Shown here piece by piece: positions 10,095-17,761 of a DNA stretch of 45,175 nt (its first letter is position 1; each line of letters starts with the position of its first letter). The DNA lies in NCBI GenBank assembly GCA_005883675.1, contig VBCM01000092.1, forward strand, positions 1 through 45,175, given 5' to 3'. Below the pieces are notes generated by a model. That model was not told where the DNA came from. It ran no database searches and worked only from the letters and a program-made list of their open reading frames with translations. The position numbers and the translations under genes are program-made. Source of the stretch: Betaproteobacteria bacterium. GTDB lineage: Bacteria > Pseudomonadota > Gammaproteobacteria > Burkholderiales > SG8-39.

Positions 10095-11066
10095 ATGGCA
10101 AAGGCAATCCGTTTTCACAGGCAGGGCGGTCCCGAGGTGCTGCAGGTCGACGACGTGCCGGTGAGCGATCCGGCGCCGGGACAGATCCGCATCCGGCATA
10201 CCGCGATCGGCGTCAACTTCGTCGACACCTATCAGCGCTCCGGGCTCTACCCGATGCAGACGCCGGCGATCGCCGGCAACGAAGGCGCGGGCGTGGTGGA
10301 AGCGCTCGGCAAGGGCGTCAAGGATCTCAAGATGGGCGACCGCGTCGCCTATACCGGGCTCCCCGGCTCCTACTGCGAGGCGCGGCTCGTGCCCGCGGAG
10401 CGCGTGGTGAAAGTGCCCAAGGGCATCAGCGACGAGCAGGCCGCATCGATGCTGCTCAAGGGCATGACCGTGCACTACCTCATCTTCTCCACCTACAAAG
10501 TCAAGAAAGGCGAGACGGTGCTCTGGCACGCGGCCGCCGGCGGCGTCGGAATGATTGCCGGCCAGTGGCTGAAAAAGCTCGGCGTGACCACCATCGGCAC
10601 GGTCGGCTCCGACGAAAAAGCGAAGCTCGCCAAAGCCCACGGCTACAAGCACGTCATCAACTACAGCAGCGAGAACTTCGTCGAGAAGGTGAAGGAGATC
10701 ACCAAGGGGAAGAAACTTGCGGTGGTCTACGACGCGGTCGGCAAGTCGACCTGGGATGGCTCGCTCGAGTGCCTGCAGCCGCGCGGGCTGATGGTGTCCT
10801 TCGGCAACGCCTCGGGCGCGGTGCCCCCGGTGAACCTCGGCATCCTCTCCACCAAGGGCTCGCTCTACGTTACGCGGCCCACGCTCGCGACCTATATCGC
10901 TGCGCGCGCCGACCTGGTCAAGCGCTCGAACGAGCTCTTCAACGCGGTGAAGTCGGGCGCCGTGAAGATCGAGACCACCGCGCGCTACAAGCTCGAGGAG
11001 GCGGCCAACGCCCATCGCGACCTCGAAGGGCGCAAGACCACCGGCTCGGTGATTCTCGTTCCGTAG
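10095..11066 (+). CDS. qor: NADPH:quinone oxidoreductase, zeta-crystallin type
   Basis: A 323-residue medium-chain dehydrogenase/reductase without the zinc ligands of alcohol dehydrogenases. The GroES-like N-domain contains GVNFVDTYQRSGLYP. The nucleotide fold has AAAGGVGMIAGQWLK (about 146-160), and the end reads TTGSVILVP. It reduces quinones or enals using NADPH in the cytoplasm. GGAGA at 10083-10087 supports the ATG. It follows phaM by 27 bp and precedes the Nudix gene by 2 bp, so it may belong to the same transcript as maeB. Confidence 0.93.
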   Translation: MAKAIRFHRQGGPEVLQVDDVPVSDPAPGQIRIRHTAIGVNFVDTYQRSGLYPMQTPAIAGNEGAGVVEALGKGVKDLKMGDRVAYTGLPGSYCEARLVPAERVVKVPKGISDEQAASMLLKGMTVHYLIFSTYKVKKGETVLWHAAAGGVGMIAGQWLKKLGVTTIGTVGSDEKAKLAKAHGYKHVINYSSENFVEKVKEITKGKKLAVVYDAVGKSTWDGSLECLQPRGLMVSFGNASGAVPPVNLGILSTKGSLYVTRPTLATYIAARADLVKRSNELFNAVKSGAVKIETTARYKLEEAANAHRDLEGRKTTGSVILVP

Positions 11067-11068
11067 CG

Positions 11069-11659
11069 ATGGATCTCGACGTCGCGGAGCTCCGCCGGCG
11101 CCTCGCGCGCCCGGCGGCCGCGACGTCGATCTACGGCGATGACCGGGCGGAGCGCGAGACTGCGGGCATCACACCGGCGGCGGTGCTGGTGCCGATCATT
11201 GCGCATGCCGAAGGACTCACCGTGCTTTTCACGCGGCGCACCACGCAGCTCAAGGCGCACTCGGGCCAGGTGAGCTTTCCCGGCGGCCGCGCCGAGCCGG
11301 ACGACGCAAGCCCCGAGCACACGGCGTTGCGCGAAGCCGCGGAAGAGATCGGCCTGCCGCCCGCCCGCGTGGAGGTGCTCGGACGGCTGCCCGAGTACTA
11401 CACGCGCACCGGGTTTCGCGTGACGCCGGTGATCGGGCTCATCCAGCCGCCGCTCGAGCTTGTGCCCGATGCGCGCGAGGTCGACGAGGTGTTCGAGGTG
11501 CCGCTCGCTTTCCTGCTCGATTCAGCGAACCACCGTCGCGAGAGCCGCCAGCTCGGCGCGCGCATGGCCACGTACTACGTGATCGAGCACCACGGCCGCA
11601 CCATCTGGGGCGCCACCGCAGGGATGCTGATCAATCTTTACCGCCGGCTCGCCGCCTAG
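11069..11659 (+). CDS. Nudix hydrolase, CoA pyrophosphatase type
   Basis: A 196-residue Nudix protein. The signature of the CoA-pyrophosphatase group, LKAHSGQVSFPGG (61-73), is followed by the Nudix box ending REAAEEIGL (88-96). It probably cleaves CoA and its derivatives to 4'-phosphopantetheine and ADP, limiting oxidised or unwanted CoA species. The ATG is 2 nt after the qor stop. Its TAG stop is part of the TAGAAT that sits before the next gene, so termination here and initiation of the next transcript share bases. Confidence 0.9.
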   Translation: MDLDVAELRRRLARPAAATSIYGDDRAERETAGITPAAVLVPIIAHAEGLTVLFTRRTTQLKAHSGQVSFPGGRAEPDDASPEHTALREAAEEIGLPPARVEVLGRLPEYYTRTGFRVTPVIGLIQPPLELVPDAREVDEVFEVPLAFLLDSANHRRESRQLGARMATYYVIEHHGRTIWGATAGMLINLYRRLAA

Positions 11660-11662
11660 AAT
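11657..11662 (+). promoter_or_regulatory. TAGAAT -10-like element, 6 nt before a start codon
   Basis: Hexamer TAGAAT overlaps the stop codon of the Nudix gene and lies 6 nt before the ATG at 11669. If it is a -10 box, the transcript would begin at or next to the ATG. Confidence 0.4.
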
Positions 11663-11668
11663 GCGTCG

Positions 11669-12498
11669 ATGAGCATTGTCGCGATCATCGCCGCGCTCGT
11701 CATCGAGCAATGGCGGCCCCTCGGCCACCGCCCGGCGGTGCAGGGCACGCTCGGCGCGTGGGCGGCTTGGCTCGAACAGTCGTTCAATGGCGGCGAGCGC
11801 CACCACGGCGTGATGGCCTGGCTCGTCGCCGTGCTGCCGCCGGTGGCGCTCGCGCTCGCGCTGCATCTCGCGCTCTACGCGCTGCAGGGGCTCCTCGCGC
11901 TCGGGTGAAGTCCGGGGACATCGAGCGGGCGCGTGCCGCGCTCGAGCAGTGGCGTGGCGCCTCTGGCGTGGTGCGCCCGCGCGAGGAGCTCATCCGGCTC
12001 ACCATCGAGGAGGCGCTCCTTGCCTCGCACCGGCACGTGTTCGGCGTGCTGCTGTGGTACTTGCTGCTGCCGGGCCCGAGCGGCGCCGTGCTCTACCGCC
12101 TCGCCGCCTACTTCGCCTGGCGCTGGAAGGATCTCGGCGGCTTCGGCGAGTTCGCCAACCGCGCGTTCCACCTGCTCGACTGGCCGGCGGTGCGGCTCAC
12201 CGCTGCGGCGTTCGCCGTGGTGGGCGACTTCGAGGACGCGGTGTATTGCTGGCGCACGCAGGCGCGCACCTGGCTCGATCCGAACGCCGGCATCGTGCTT
12301 GCCGCGGGGGCCGGCGCCATGGGCGTGCGCCTCGGAATGCCGGTGCAGGACGTAGAGGGCATGCAGCCGCGCCCCGAGCTCGGCCTCGGCGAGCCGGCGG
12401 AGGGTCCGTTCCTCGACAGCACCGTCGGGCTCCTGTGGCGCGCGGTCGTCGTCTGGGTGTTCGCCCTGGTGATCCTGACGGTGGCGCGGCTCCTATAG
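11669..12498 (+). pseudogene. CobD/CbiB-family membrane protein, broken by an internal deletion with frame change
   Basis: Two frames together match one protein. Frame 1 (11669-11908, 79 residues) has the N-terminus with AALVIEQWRPLG, HHGVMAWLVAVLPP and a membrane segment, ending ALQGLLALG then stop. Frame 2 (from GTG 11905 to 12498, 197 residues) resumes at KSGDIERARAALEQWRG, with EEALLASHRHVFGVLLWYLLLPGP, VGDFEDAVYCW and a C-terminal membrane helix. In the betaproteobacterial family as I recall it, a stretch of about 25-30 residues lies between these parts, so roughly 80-100 bp seem to be missing near 11900-11907. The frames overlap by GTGA, so two separate polypeptides could still be made. 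Function of the family is uncertain (related to CbiB and AmpE). Confidence 0.75.
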
Positions 12499-12538
12499 GC
12501 CGGTCGAACTAGGGCAGCGGGCGAACTGCCTCGATAAC

Positions 12539-13132
12539 ATGGCGCTCATGGAGAACCTGCGCGCCGATTTCGCGCGCGCGCGCGCGGCGCTGCAAGGCCG
12601 CGCGGCGCACCGCTCGCTGCATGCGCTGTGCGCTCCGGGCTTCCACGCGGTGCTCGTCTATCGGTTCGGACGCTGGGCGCTTGGGCAGCCGGCGCTCGTG
12701 CGCGTGCTGCTCGGCATCGTCTACCAGTTCCTGTACCTCCTCGTGCGCGTCTGCTGGGGCATCGAGATCTCGCGCGCCGCGAGCATCGGGTCCGGCCTGT
12801 ACGTCGGCCACCTCGGCGGCATCACCGTGTCACGGCGCGCGGTGATCGGGCGCAATTGCGCGCTGTCACAGCAGGTGACCATCGGCGCTTCCGCACACGG
12901 CGCGCCGGTCATCGGCGACGATGTCTATATCGCGCCTGGCGCGCGCATCTTCGGCCCGATTCGCATCGGCAACAACGTCAAGATCGGCCCGAATGCCGTG
13001 GTCGGGGAAGACATTCCGGATAACGCCGTGGTCGCGCTCGTTCCCGGCTACCGCATCACCTCCTACCGCGGTAACCGGCGTGCGCCTTCGGCTACACCCG
13101 TCGATCCGCGCCGCAGCGCCAGCACTGGGTGA
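12539..13132 (+). CDS. Serine O-acetyltransferase-like protein (hexapeptide repeat)
   Basis: A 197-residue left-handed beta-helix acyltransferase of the CysE group. The helical N-terminal part (1-75) includes HAVLVYRFGRW. The hexapeptide repeats run from about 80 to 170: IGSGLYVGHLGG with the likely catalytic H91, then VIGRNCALSQQVTIG, VIGDDVYIAPGARIFGPIRIGNNVKIG and NAVVGEDIPDNAVV. Serine acetylation for cysteine synthesis is the family role, but similar proteins act in polysaccharide modification, and no cysteine gene is adjacent. A second ATG at 12548 (fourth codon) is also possible. The 3' end overlaps the convergent DUF2007 gene by 41 bp. Confidence 0.85.
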   Translation: MALMENLRADFARARAALQGRAAHRSLHALCAPGFHAVLVYRFGRWALGQPALVRVLLGIVYQFLYLLVRVCWGIEISRAASIGSGLYVGHLGGITVSRRAVIGRNCALSQQVTIGASAHGAPVIGDDVYIAPGARIFGPIRIGNNVKIGPNAVVGEDIPDNAVVALVPGYRITSYRGNRRAPSATPVDPRRSASTG

Positions 13133-13388
13133 ACTGCGCGCCCAGCCGCTCGCCGCAGGCGCATGTCCAATCGGGTCCTGCCGCGGGCGGGCGGAGCAGC
13201 TCCGCGGCGCGCGGCGCATCCGCATCGTCCAGCACCCAGAGCTGTGCTTCGCATTCCGCCGGCGGCAGCTCTCCCATGGCCGAGGAGAGGGCGGCGTTGC
13301 GCACCAGCACTGGGATGCCTGCGGCCTCGAGCAGATTTCTCGCGTGATAGACGGTGGTCTGGTTGAAGGAGCCGAAGACGCGCTTCAT
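13092..13388 (-). CDS. DUF2007 protein with C-terminal zinc ribbon
   Basis: A 98-residue protein. The N-terminal DUF2007 ferredoxin-like domain reads MKRVFGSFNQTTVYHARNLL and GIPVLVRN, followed by ELPPAECEAQLWVLDD. The C-terminus carries a putative zinc ribbon, CACGERLGAQ then CWRCG. DUF2007 is described as a putative signal-transducing domain; its biochemical role is unknown. The ATG at 13388 shares a base with the stop of the upstream pterin dehydratase gene, so the two are coupled. Longer upstream reading is only antisense extension into that gene. Confidence 0.8.
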   Translation of the reverse strand: MKRVFGSFNQTTVYHARNLLEAAGIPVLVRNAALSSAMGELPPAECEAQLWVLDDADAPRAAELLRPPAAGPDWTCACGERLGAQFTQCWRCGADRRV

Positions 13389-13717
13389 CAGATGTTGAAG
13401 AGCGCGTCGCACTTCGCGGCGCAGATGAAATCGTTCTCCGAGAGCCCGCCGATCGCGTGGGTCATGTACTCGACGCGGCACTTGTTGTAGCCCACCAGCA
13501 GGTCGGGGTGATGATCCTCGCGGTGCGAGATCCAGGCGAGCGCGTTCACGAACGCCATCGTCTGGTAGTAGTTCGTGAACGGGTACACCTTGACCAGCTT
13601 GCCCTCGTCGATGGTCCAGCCCTTCACCTGCTTCAGCATATCTTTCGCCTGCTGCGCAGTGTAGGGCGCGACGTTGCCTTCACACGGCTTGCATTTCCTG
13701 GTCGCCAGTTCGCTCAT
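13388..13717 (-). CDS. phhB: Pterin-4-alpha-carbinolamine dehydratase
   Basis: A 109-residue cytoplasmic enzyme that dehydrates 4a-hydroxytetrahydropterin, recycling the pterin cofactor of aromatic hydroxylases; some members act only in folate or molybdopterin pathways. The PCD motif is clear: the WTIDEG strand, then AWISHREDHHPDLLVGYNKC, where the His-Asp-His-His cluster holds the catalytic histidines, and a central YYQTMAFVNALAW helix. Several Cys occur near the N-terminus (KCKPC). The start overlaps the M48 protease stop by one base (TGATG) and the stop overlaps the DUF2007 start. No phenylalanine hydroxylase gene is in the window. Confidence 0.93.
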   Translation of the reverse strand: MSELATRKCKPCEGNVAPYTAQQAKDMLKQVKGWTIDEGKLVKVYPFTNYYQTMAFVNALAWISHREDHHPDLLVGYNKCRVEYMTHAIGGLSENDFICAAKCDALFNI

Positions 13718-14991
13718 CAGGGGCTCCTCAGCTCGGCCAGCCGGGCGATGCGCATCGCGGCCGGCGGGTGCGAATCATAGAACGCGGAATGCAGCGGGTC
13801 GGGGGTGAGCGTCGCCGCATTGTCCTTGTAGAGTTTCACCAGCGCGCGCACGAGCTCCTGCGGGCTCGCATGGCTCACCGCATAGGCGTCGGCCTCGTAC
13901 TCGCGCCGGCGCGAATAGCGGCTCGTCAGGGGTTGGACGAAAAACAGGAACTCGGGCAGCACCATCATGAAAAGCGCGAGCGCCGCGGCGTGGCTCGGCG
14001 TCGCGACGCCGAGGCCGGTGTAGAACCAGTCGCGGTCGATGAGCTGGCCGAGCACCGCGAGCACCGCGAGGCTGATTACGGCGGAGAGCGCCATCTGCTT
14101 CGTGATGTGGTGCAGGCGGTAGTGGCCGAGCTCGTGCGCGAGCACCGCCTCGACCTCCGGCGGCTGCAGCCGGCTCACCAGCGTATCGAAGAGCACGATG
14201 CGCTTCGCCGCGCCGAAACCGGTGAAGAAAGCGTTGCCGTGGCTCGAGCGCTTCGAGCCGTCCATGAGGTACAGGCCGCTCGACTTGAAGCCGCAGCGCT
14301 CGAGGAGCCGCGCCACCCTCGACGCGAGCTCGCCCTCGGTGATCGGCGTGAACTTGTTGAAAAAAGGCATGATGAATGCCGGATAGATCATGACGAGCGC
14401 CGCCGAATACGCGACCCAGACGAGCCATACGTAGAGCCACCAGTACGTCCCCATCTTGCCCATCAGCCACAGCACCGCGAGTAGGAGCGGCACGCCGAGC
14501 ACGAGGCCGACGACCGCGTGCCGCACGAGGTCGGCAATGAACAGGCGCACCGTCATGCGGTTGAAGCCGTAGCGCGCCTCGATGCCGAAGGTGCGGTACG
14601 CCACGAGCGGCAGGCCGATGAGCGCCTGCACGAACACGATGCTGAGGAGAAGCGCCGTGCCGTGCGCGATCGAGCCGGTGGCGAAGAGCGCGCTCCACGC
14701 CTGCGAAAGCCACTGGATCAGGCCGCCGAGGGTCAAGACAAGGAGCGTCGCCACGCCTACCGCGAGATCGATCATGCCGAGGCGCGTCTTCGCCGCGGTG
14801 TAGTCGGCCGCTTTCTGGTGAGCGGCGAGCGGGATCGAGTCGGCGAAGCTCGGGGGGACGCTCGCGCGGTGCGCGCTCACGTGGCGGATCTGCCGCGCCG
14901 CGAGCCACAGCCGCGTCACGCTTGCCGCGCCGAGCGCGACAAGAAAAAGCCAGGTCAGGGCGTTCGGCACGCGGCGGCTAGAATAAGCCAT
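13717..14991 (-). CDS. M48-family membrane metalloprotease (Ste24-like)
   Basis: A 424-residue integral membrane zinc protease. Hydrophobic segments lie near residues 12-28, 75-95, 108-130, 155-178, 185-210, 300-320 and 335-355. The zinc motif is HELGH (286-290), the third ligand lies in REYEADAYA (about 364), and the substrate-side NAFFTGFG is at 253-260. It probably cleaves membrane-associated or misfolded proteins. Start choice is uncertain: ATG 14991 overlaps the divergent orn ATG (14990) within a CCATGG palindrome, whereas the in-frame GTG at 14970 would leave 19 bp between the genes and place TATTCT (the complement of the orn -10) 9 nt upstream. Confidence 0.9.
   Translation of the reverse strand: MAYSSRRVPNALTWLFLVALGAASVTRLWLAARQIRHVSAHRASVPPSFADSIPLAAHQKAADYTAAKTRLGMIDLAVGVATLLVLTLGGLIQWLSQAWSALFATGSIAHGTALLLSIVFVQALIGLPLVAYRTFGIEARYGFNRMTVRLFIADLVRHAVVGLVLGVPLLLAVLWLMGKMGTYWWLYVWLVWVAYSAALVMIYPAFIMPFFNKFTPITEGELASRVARLLERCGFKSSGLYLMDGSKRSSHGNAFFTGFGAAKRIVLFDTLVSRLQPPEVEAVLAHELGHYRLHHITKQMALSAVISLAVLAVLGQLIDRDWFYTGLGVATPSHAAALALFMMVLPEFLFFVQPLTSRYSRRREYEADAYAVSHASPQELVRALVKLYKDNAATLTPDPLHSAFYDSHPPAAMRIARLAELRSP
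14979..14984 (+). promoter_or_regulatory. TAGAAT -10-like element 5 nt before orn
   Basis: TAGAAT lies 5 nt before the orn ATG and inside the first codons of the divergent M48 gene if that starts at 14991. The opposite strand reads TATTCT, itself a plausible -10 for the M48 gene if it starts at GTG 14970. A single symmetrical element could serve both genes. Confidence 0.4.
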
Positions 14992-15535
14992 GGCCGGCGA
15001 TCCCAACAACCTGATCTGGATCGACATGGAAATGACGGGCCTGCAGCCCGATGCCGACCGCATCATCGAGATCGCGATGCTGGTGACCGACCCGCAGCTC
15101 GAGCTGGTGGCCGAAGGCCCGGTGCTGGTGGTGCACCAGCCCGACGAGGTACTGGAGGCCATGGATACGTGGAACAGGAGCACGCACAAGAAGAGCGGCC
15201 TCATCGACCGCGTGCGCGCCTCTAGCTTGAGCGAAGCGGACGCGGAGCGCGCCGCGCTCCAGTTCCTCGAGCAGCATGTGCCGGCGAACAACTCGCCGAT
15301 GTGCGGCAACTCGATCTGCCAGGACCGGCGCTTCCTCGCGCGCTGGATGCCGCGGCTGGAGGCGCATTTCCATTACCGCAACCTCGACGTTTCCACGCTG
15401 AAGGAGCTCGTACGCCGCTGGAAGCCCGAGCTCATGAAGGGCTTCGCCAAGGAAGGCAGGCACGAGGCCCTCGCCGACATCCATGAGTCGATCCAGGAGC
15501 TTAAGTTCTACCGCAAGAGCGTAATGACCATCTAG
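14990..15535 (+). CDS. orn: Oligoribonuclease
   Basis: A 181-residue DEDDh 3'-5' exoribonuclease that degrades 2-5 nt RNA fragments, finishing mRNA decay and pGpG turnover. Exo I motif [13 protein letters not shown] near the N-terminus (D and E metal ligands), Exo II around [15 protein letters not shown], and Exo III with H and D in [21 protein letters not shown]. Length is typical. The ATG has TAGAAT 5 nt upstream and no Shine-Dalgarno, suggesting a leaderless mRNA. A long hairpin follows the stop. Confidence 0.97.
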   Translation: MAGDPNNLIWIDMEMTGLQPDADRIIEIAMLVTDPQLELVAEGPVLVVHQPDEVLEAMDTWNRSTHKKSGLIDRVRASSLSEADAERAALQFLEQHVPANNSPMCGNSICQDRRFLARWMPRLEAHFHYRNLDVSTLKELVRRWKPELMKGFAKEGRHEALADIHESIQELKFYRKSVMTI

Positions 15536-15536
15536 G

Positions 15537-15601
15537 AATTCCGATCCAGGGTCGCAATTACTTCGCGGCAGAAAATTGCGGCCCAACTCTGGATCGGAAT
15601 T
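15537..15601. terminator. Long inverted repeat between convergent orn and pqiC
   Basis: Perfect 13-bp arms aattccgatccag (15537-15549) and ctggatcggaatt (15589-15601). Inside them gcaatt (15554-15559) pairs with aattgc (15574-15579), giving a long bulged stem. The right arm overlaps the pqiC stop codon. It can work as a terminator for both genes. The GAATTCCG beginning directly after the orn stop recurs at other sites in this window. Confidence 0.6.
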
Positions 15602-16148
15602 ACGGCTTTTTGATCGCCGCGGCAATCTCCCGGCTTATGCCGGCAAGCGCCGTGCTATGCGCCGCGGCGAGCGCGTCGTAGAACTTCGTTGCCACCTTCT
15701 GGTGCACCACCGAGCGCCCGGTGCGCCGCACGCCTTTCGGTCCGATCACGGTCCAGGCGGCGTCAATCAGCACGGCCTGGTCCGGCCCTGAATCAAAGCG
15801 CAGGATGTCGAGCGTCACGCGGTAATCAGCATCGGCATTGCGCGCCGGCCCGGCGAGGCGCATGCCGAGCTCGGCTGCGAGATTGGCGGCGACGACGCGG
15901 CCGATAGCGGTGCGCAGCGGCTCGGCCCAGCGTGCCTGCTCCGCAATAATGACTTCGTTGGCCGTCGTGCGCACCACGAGCTGCGCCCGATCGACCATCT
16001 CCGGCACGCTGACGGGTCCGACCGCGACCGAGGCAGCTTCCGGCGCCGCGACCGGCGGCTCGGGCGCATCCAGCGTATAGAAGCGCTCGCGCGCTGGTGC
16101 GCTACAACCCGCCAAGACGACGCTCAGGAGAAACATGAGCCGGATCAT
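15600..16148 (-). CDS. pqiC: PqiC-like outer-membrane lipoprotein (ABC-type transport auxiliary component)
   Basis: A 182-residue lipoprotein: signal MIRLMFLLSVVLAGCS with lipobox Cys C15, then RERFYTLDAP, typical of the PqiC/YmbA group. Family knowledge: PqiC forms an outer-membrane ring that docks the PqiB needle and completes a lipid conduit between the membranes. The ATG overlaps the pqiB stop (ATGA), so translation is coupled in a pqiABC order. The stop codon lies within the right arm of the terminator-like repeat. Confidence 0.85.
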   Translation of the reverse strand: MIRLMFLLSVVLAGCSAPARERFYTLDAPEPPVAAPEAASVAVGPVSVPEMVDRAQLVVRTTANEVIIAEQARWAEPLRTAIGRVVAANLAAELGMRLAGPARNADADYRVTLDILRFDSGPDQAVLIDAAWTVIGPKGVRRTGRSVVHQKVATKFYDALAAAHSTALAGISREIAAAIKKP

Positions 16149-17761
16149 TGCGCGTCGGCGCTCTTGCCCCGCAGCAGCGCCTGCGGATTGCGCTCCAGGT
16201 AATCGGCGAGCGTGCGCAGGCTCTGCGCGGTGCGCGCGAACTCGCGCGCCGCGTCCTGCAGCTCGCCGAAAAGCGCCGAGTCGGGCGCGAGGCTCTTCTC
16301 GGCGCTCGCGAAGGTGCGGCTCGCATCGCCCATGGTCTTGGTCGTCTCGGCGAGCGCCTTGCGCATCTCGGCGAGCGTCGCGCGCGCCTCGGGCGCAAGC
16401 TCGGTGTCGAGGCGCTTCACCAGCGCGTCCAGGGTCTGCAGCGTGCGGTTGAAGTTGCCGGCCATCCCGACAAGCGTGGTGTGCAGATCTTCGAGCGCGC
16501 TCGCCGTGGTGGGCAGCTCGGGCGGCGACTGGGCGAGGTCGAGGCTCGCGCGCGGCGCGTCCGGAAAAAAATCGAGCGCGACGTAGAGCTGGCCGGTGAG
16601 CAGGCTCGCGGTGCGCAGCTGCGCGCGCAGGCCGCGCTCGACCAGGCGCGCCACGAACTTGCCGTCCTTGCCGAGCCGGCCGGCTTTCGGCGCGCCGCCG
16701 CGCAGACGCGAGGTGAAGCGCTCCGGGTAGACGCGGATCTCGACCGGGATCGAGATGCGCTCGTTCTGCGGATCGTATTGCGTGTGGATGGCGGCCACCT
16801 CACCGACCACGATGCCGCGGAAGTCGACCGGCGCGCCGGGCTGCAGCCCGCGCACCGACTGGTTGAAGACGAGCACGTAGCTGTCGGCAAGGCGGTCCGG
16901 GTTCTTGTTCGCGCGCGCCTGGCTGCGGTGCAGCTCGAACACCATGTCGGGTGGGATTGACGCCGGCTCCGCTTCGTCGAGCGGCGTGTCGAAGGCGATG
17001 CCGCCCACGGCGAGCGATACCAGCGACTCGGTCTTCACCCGCACGCCCTCGGCGTCGAGCGCGAGATCGACGCCGCTCGCGTGCCAGAAACGGCTCGCCG
17101 CCGTGACAAAGCGGTCGTAGGGCGCGTTGACGAAGACGGTCACCTTCACCGCCTTGCCGTCGCCCTCGAGCGCATAGGCGGCCACCTGGCCGACCTGCAG
17201 CCGCCGGTAATAGACCGGTGAGCCGATGTCGAGCGAGCCGATGTCCTCCGAGCGCAAGGCGAGCTGCCGGCCGGGCGCGTCGGTGGTGAAGGCGGGCGGC
17301 TGCTCGAGACCGATGAAGAGCCGCCGGCGCTGCGTCGACTTGCCGACGTCCACGGCGACGTAGGTGCCCGAAAGCAGCGTCTGCAGGCCCGAAACGGTGC
17401 TACCGGAGATGCGCGGCCGCACCACCCAGAAGCGCGTGTCTTCGACGAGGAGCTTCTCCGCGCCCTTGCTGAGATGCGCCGTTGCTACCACGCCGGTGAG
17501 ATCGGCGGCGAGGCTGATCGCGCCGATGTGGCCGACGTCGACGTCCTTGTACTTGATCCGCGTCTTGCCGGCCTGCAGGCCTTCGGCGGTGCCGAAGTGG
17601 ATCTCGACCACCGGCCCGTGGTCGAGCCAGCTGCTGACGGCAAGCCAGGCGCCGATGGCGAGTGCCACCGCCGGCACGACCCAGACGAGCGGAAACGAAC
17701 GGCCGGCCTTTGGCGCCGGCAAGGCCTCGGGAATGCGCTCAGGCGGCGGGCCGTTCACCAT
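16145..17761 (-). CDS. pqiB: PqiB-like MCE/MlaD-domain protein
   Basis: A 538-residue protein with a short cytoplasmic start (GPPPERIPEALP), one membrane helix (about residues 23-45) and a periplasmic part with repeated MCE modules, seen as VEIHFGTAEGLQAGKTRIKYKDVDVG, SPVYYRRLQVGQV and APVDFRGIVVGEV. The C-terminal part is helical, as expected for the PqiB needle. Family knowledge: PqiB spans the periplasm and carries lipids or other hydrophobic molecules between the two membranes. The start overlaps the end of pqiA by 23 bp. The gene is intact although pqiA beside it is not. Confidence 0.9.
   Translation of the reverse strand: MVNGPPPERIPEALPAPKAGRSFPLVWVVPAVALAIGAWLAVSSWLDHGPVVEIHFGTAEGLQAGKTRIKYKDVDVGHIGAISLAADLTGVVATAHLSKGAEKLLVEDTRFWVVRPRISGSTVSGLQTLLSGTYVAVDVGKSTQRRRLFIGLEQPPAFTTDAPGRQLALRSEDIGSLDIGSPVYYRRLQVGQVAAYALEGDGKAVKVTVFVNAPYDRFVTAASRFWHASGVDLALDAEGVRVKTESLVSLAVGGIAFDTPLDEAEPASIPPDMVFELHRSQARANKNPDRLADSYVLVFNQSVRGLQPGAPVDFRGIVVGEVAAIHTQYDPQNERISIPVEIRVYPERFTSRLRGGAPKAGRLGKDGKFVARLVERGLRAQLRTASLLTGQLYVALDFFPDAPRASLDLAQSPPELPTTASALEDLHTTLVGMAGNFNRTLQTLDALVKRLDTELAPEARATLAEMRKALAETTKTMGDASRTFASAEKSLAPDSALFGELQDAAREFARTAQSLRTLADYLERNPQALLRGKSADAQ

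Noticed and set aside
11669-12498. Programmed frameshifting as the explanation for the split CobD/CbiB-like gene
   Set aside because: Conserved residues are absent at the junction, so a ribosomal shift would not restore the protein; no slippery site or stimulatory structure was seen. The same applies to pqiA, the deacylase and the thiolase.
12531-12538. CGATAAC before the serine acetyltransferase-like gene as a leaderless -10
   Set aside because: It touches the first ATG and fits only if the start is moved to 12548; too weak to list beside the TAGAAT sites.
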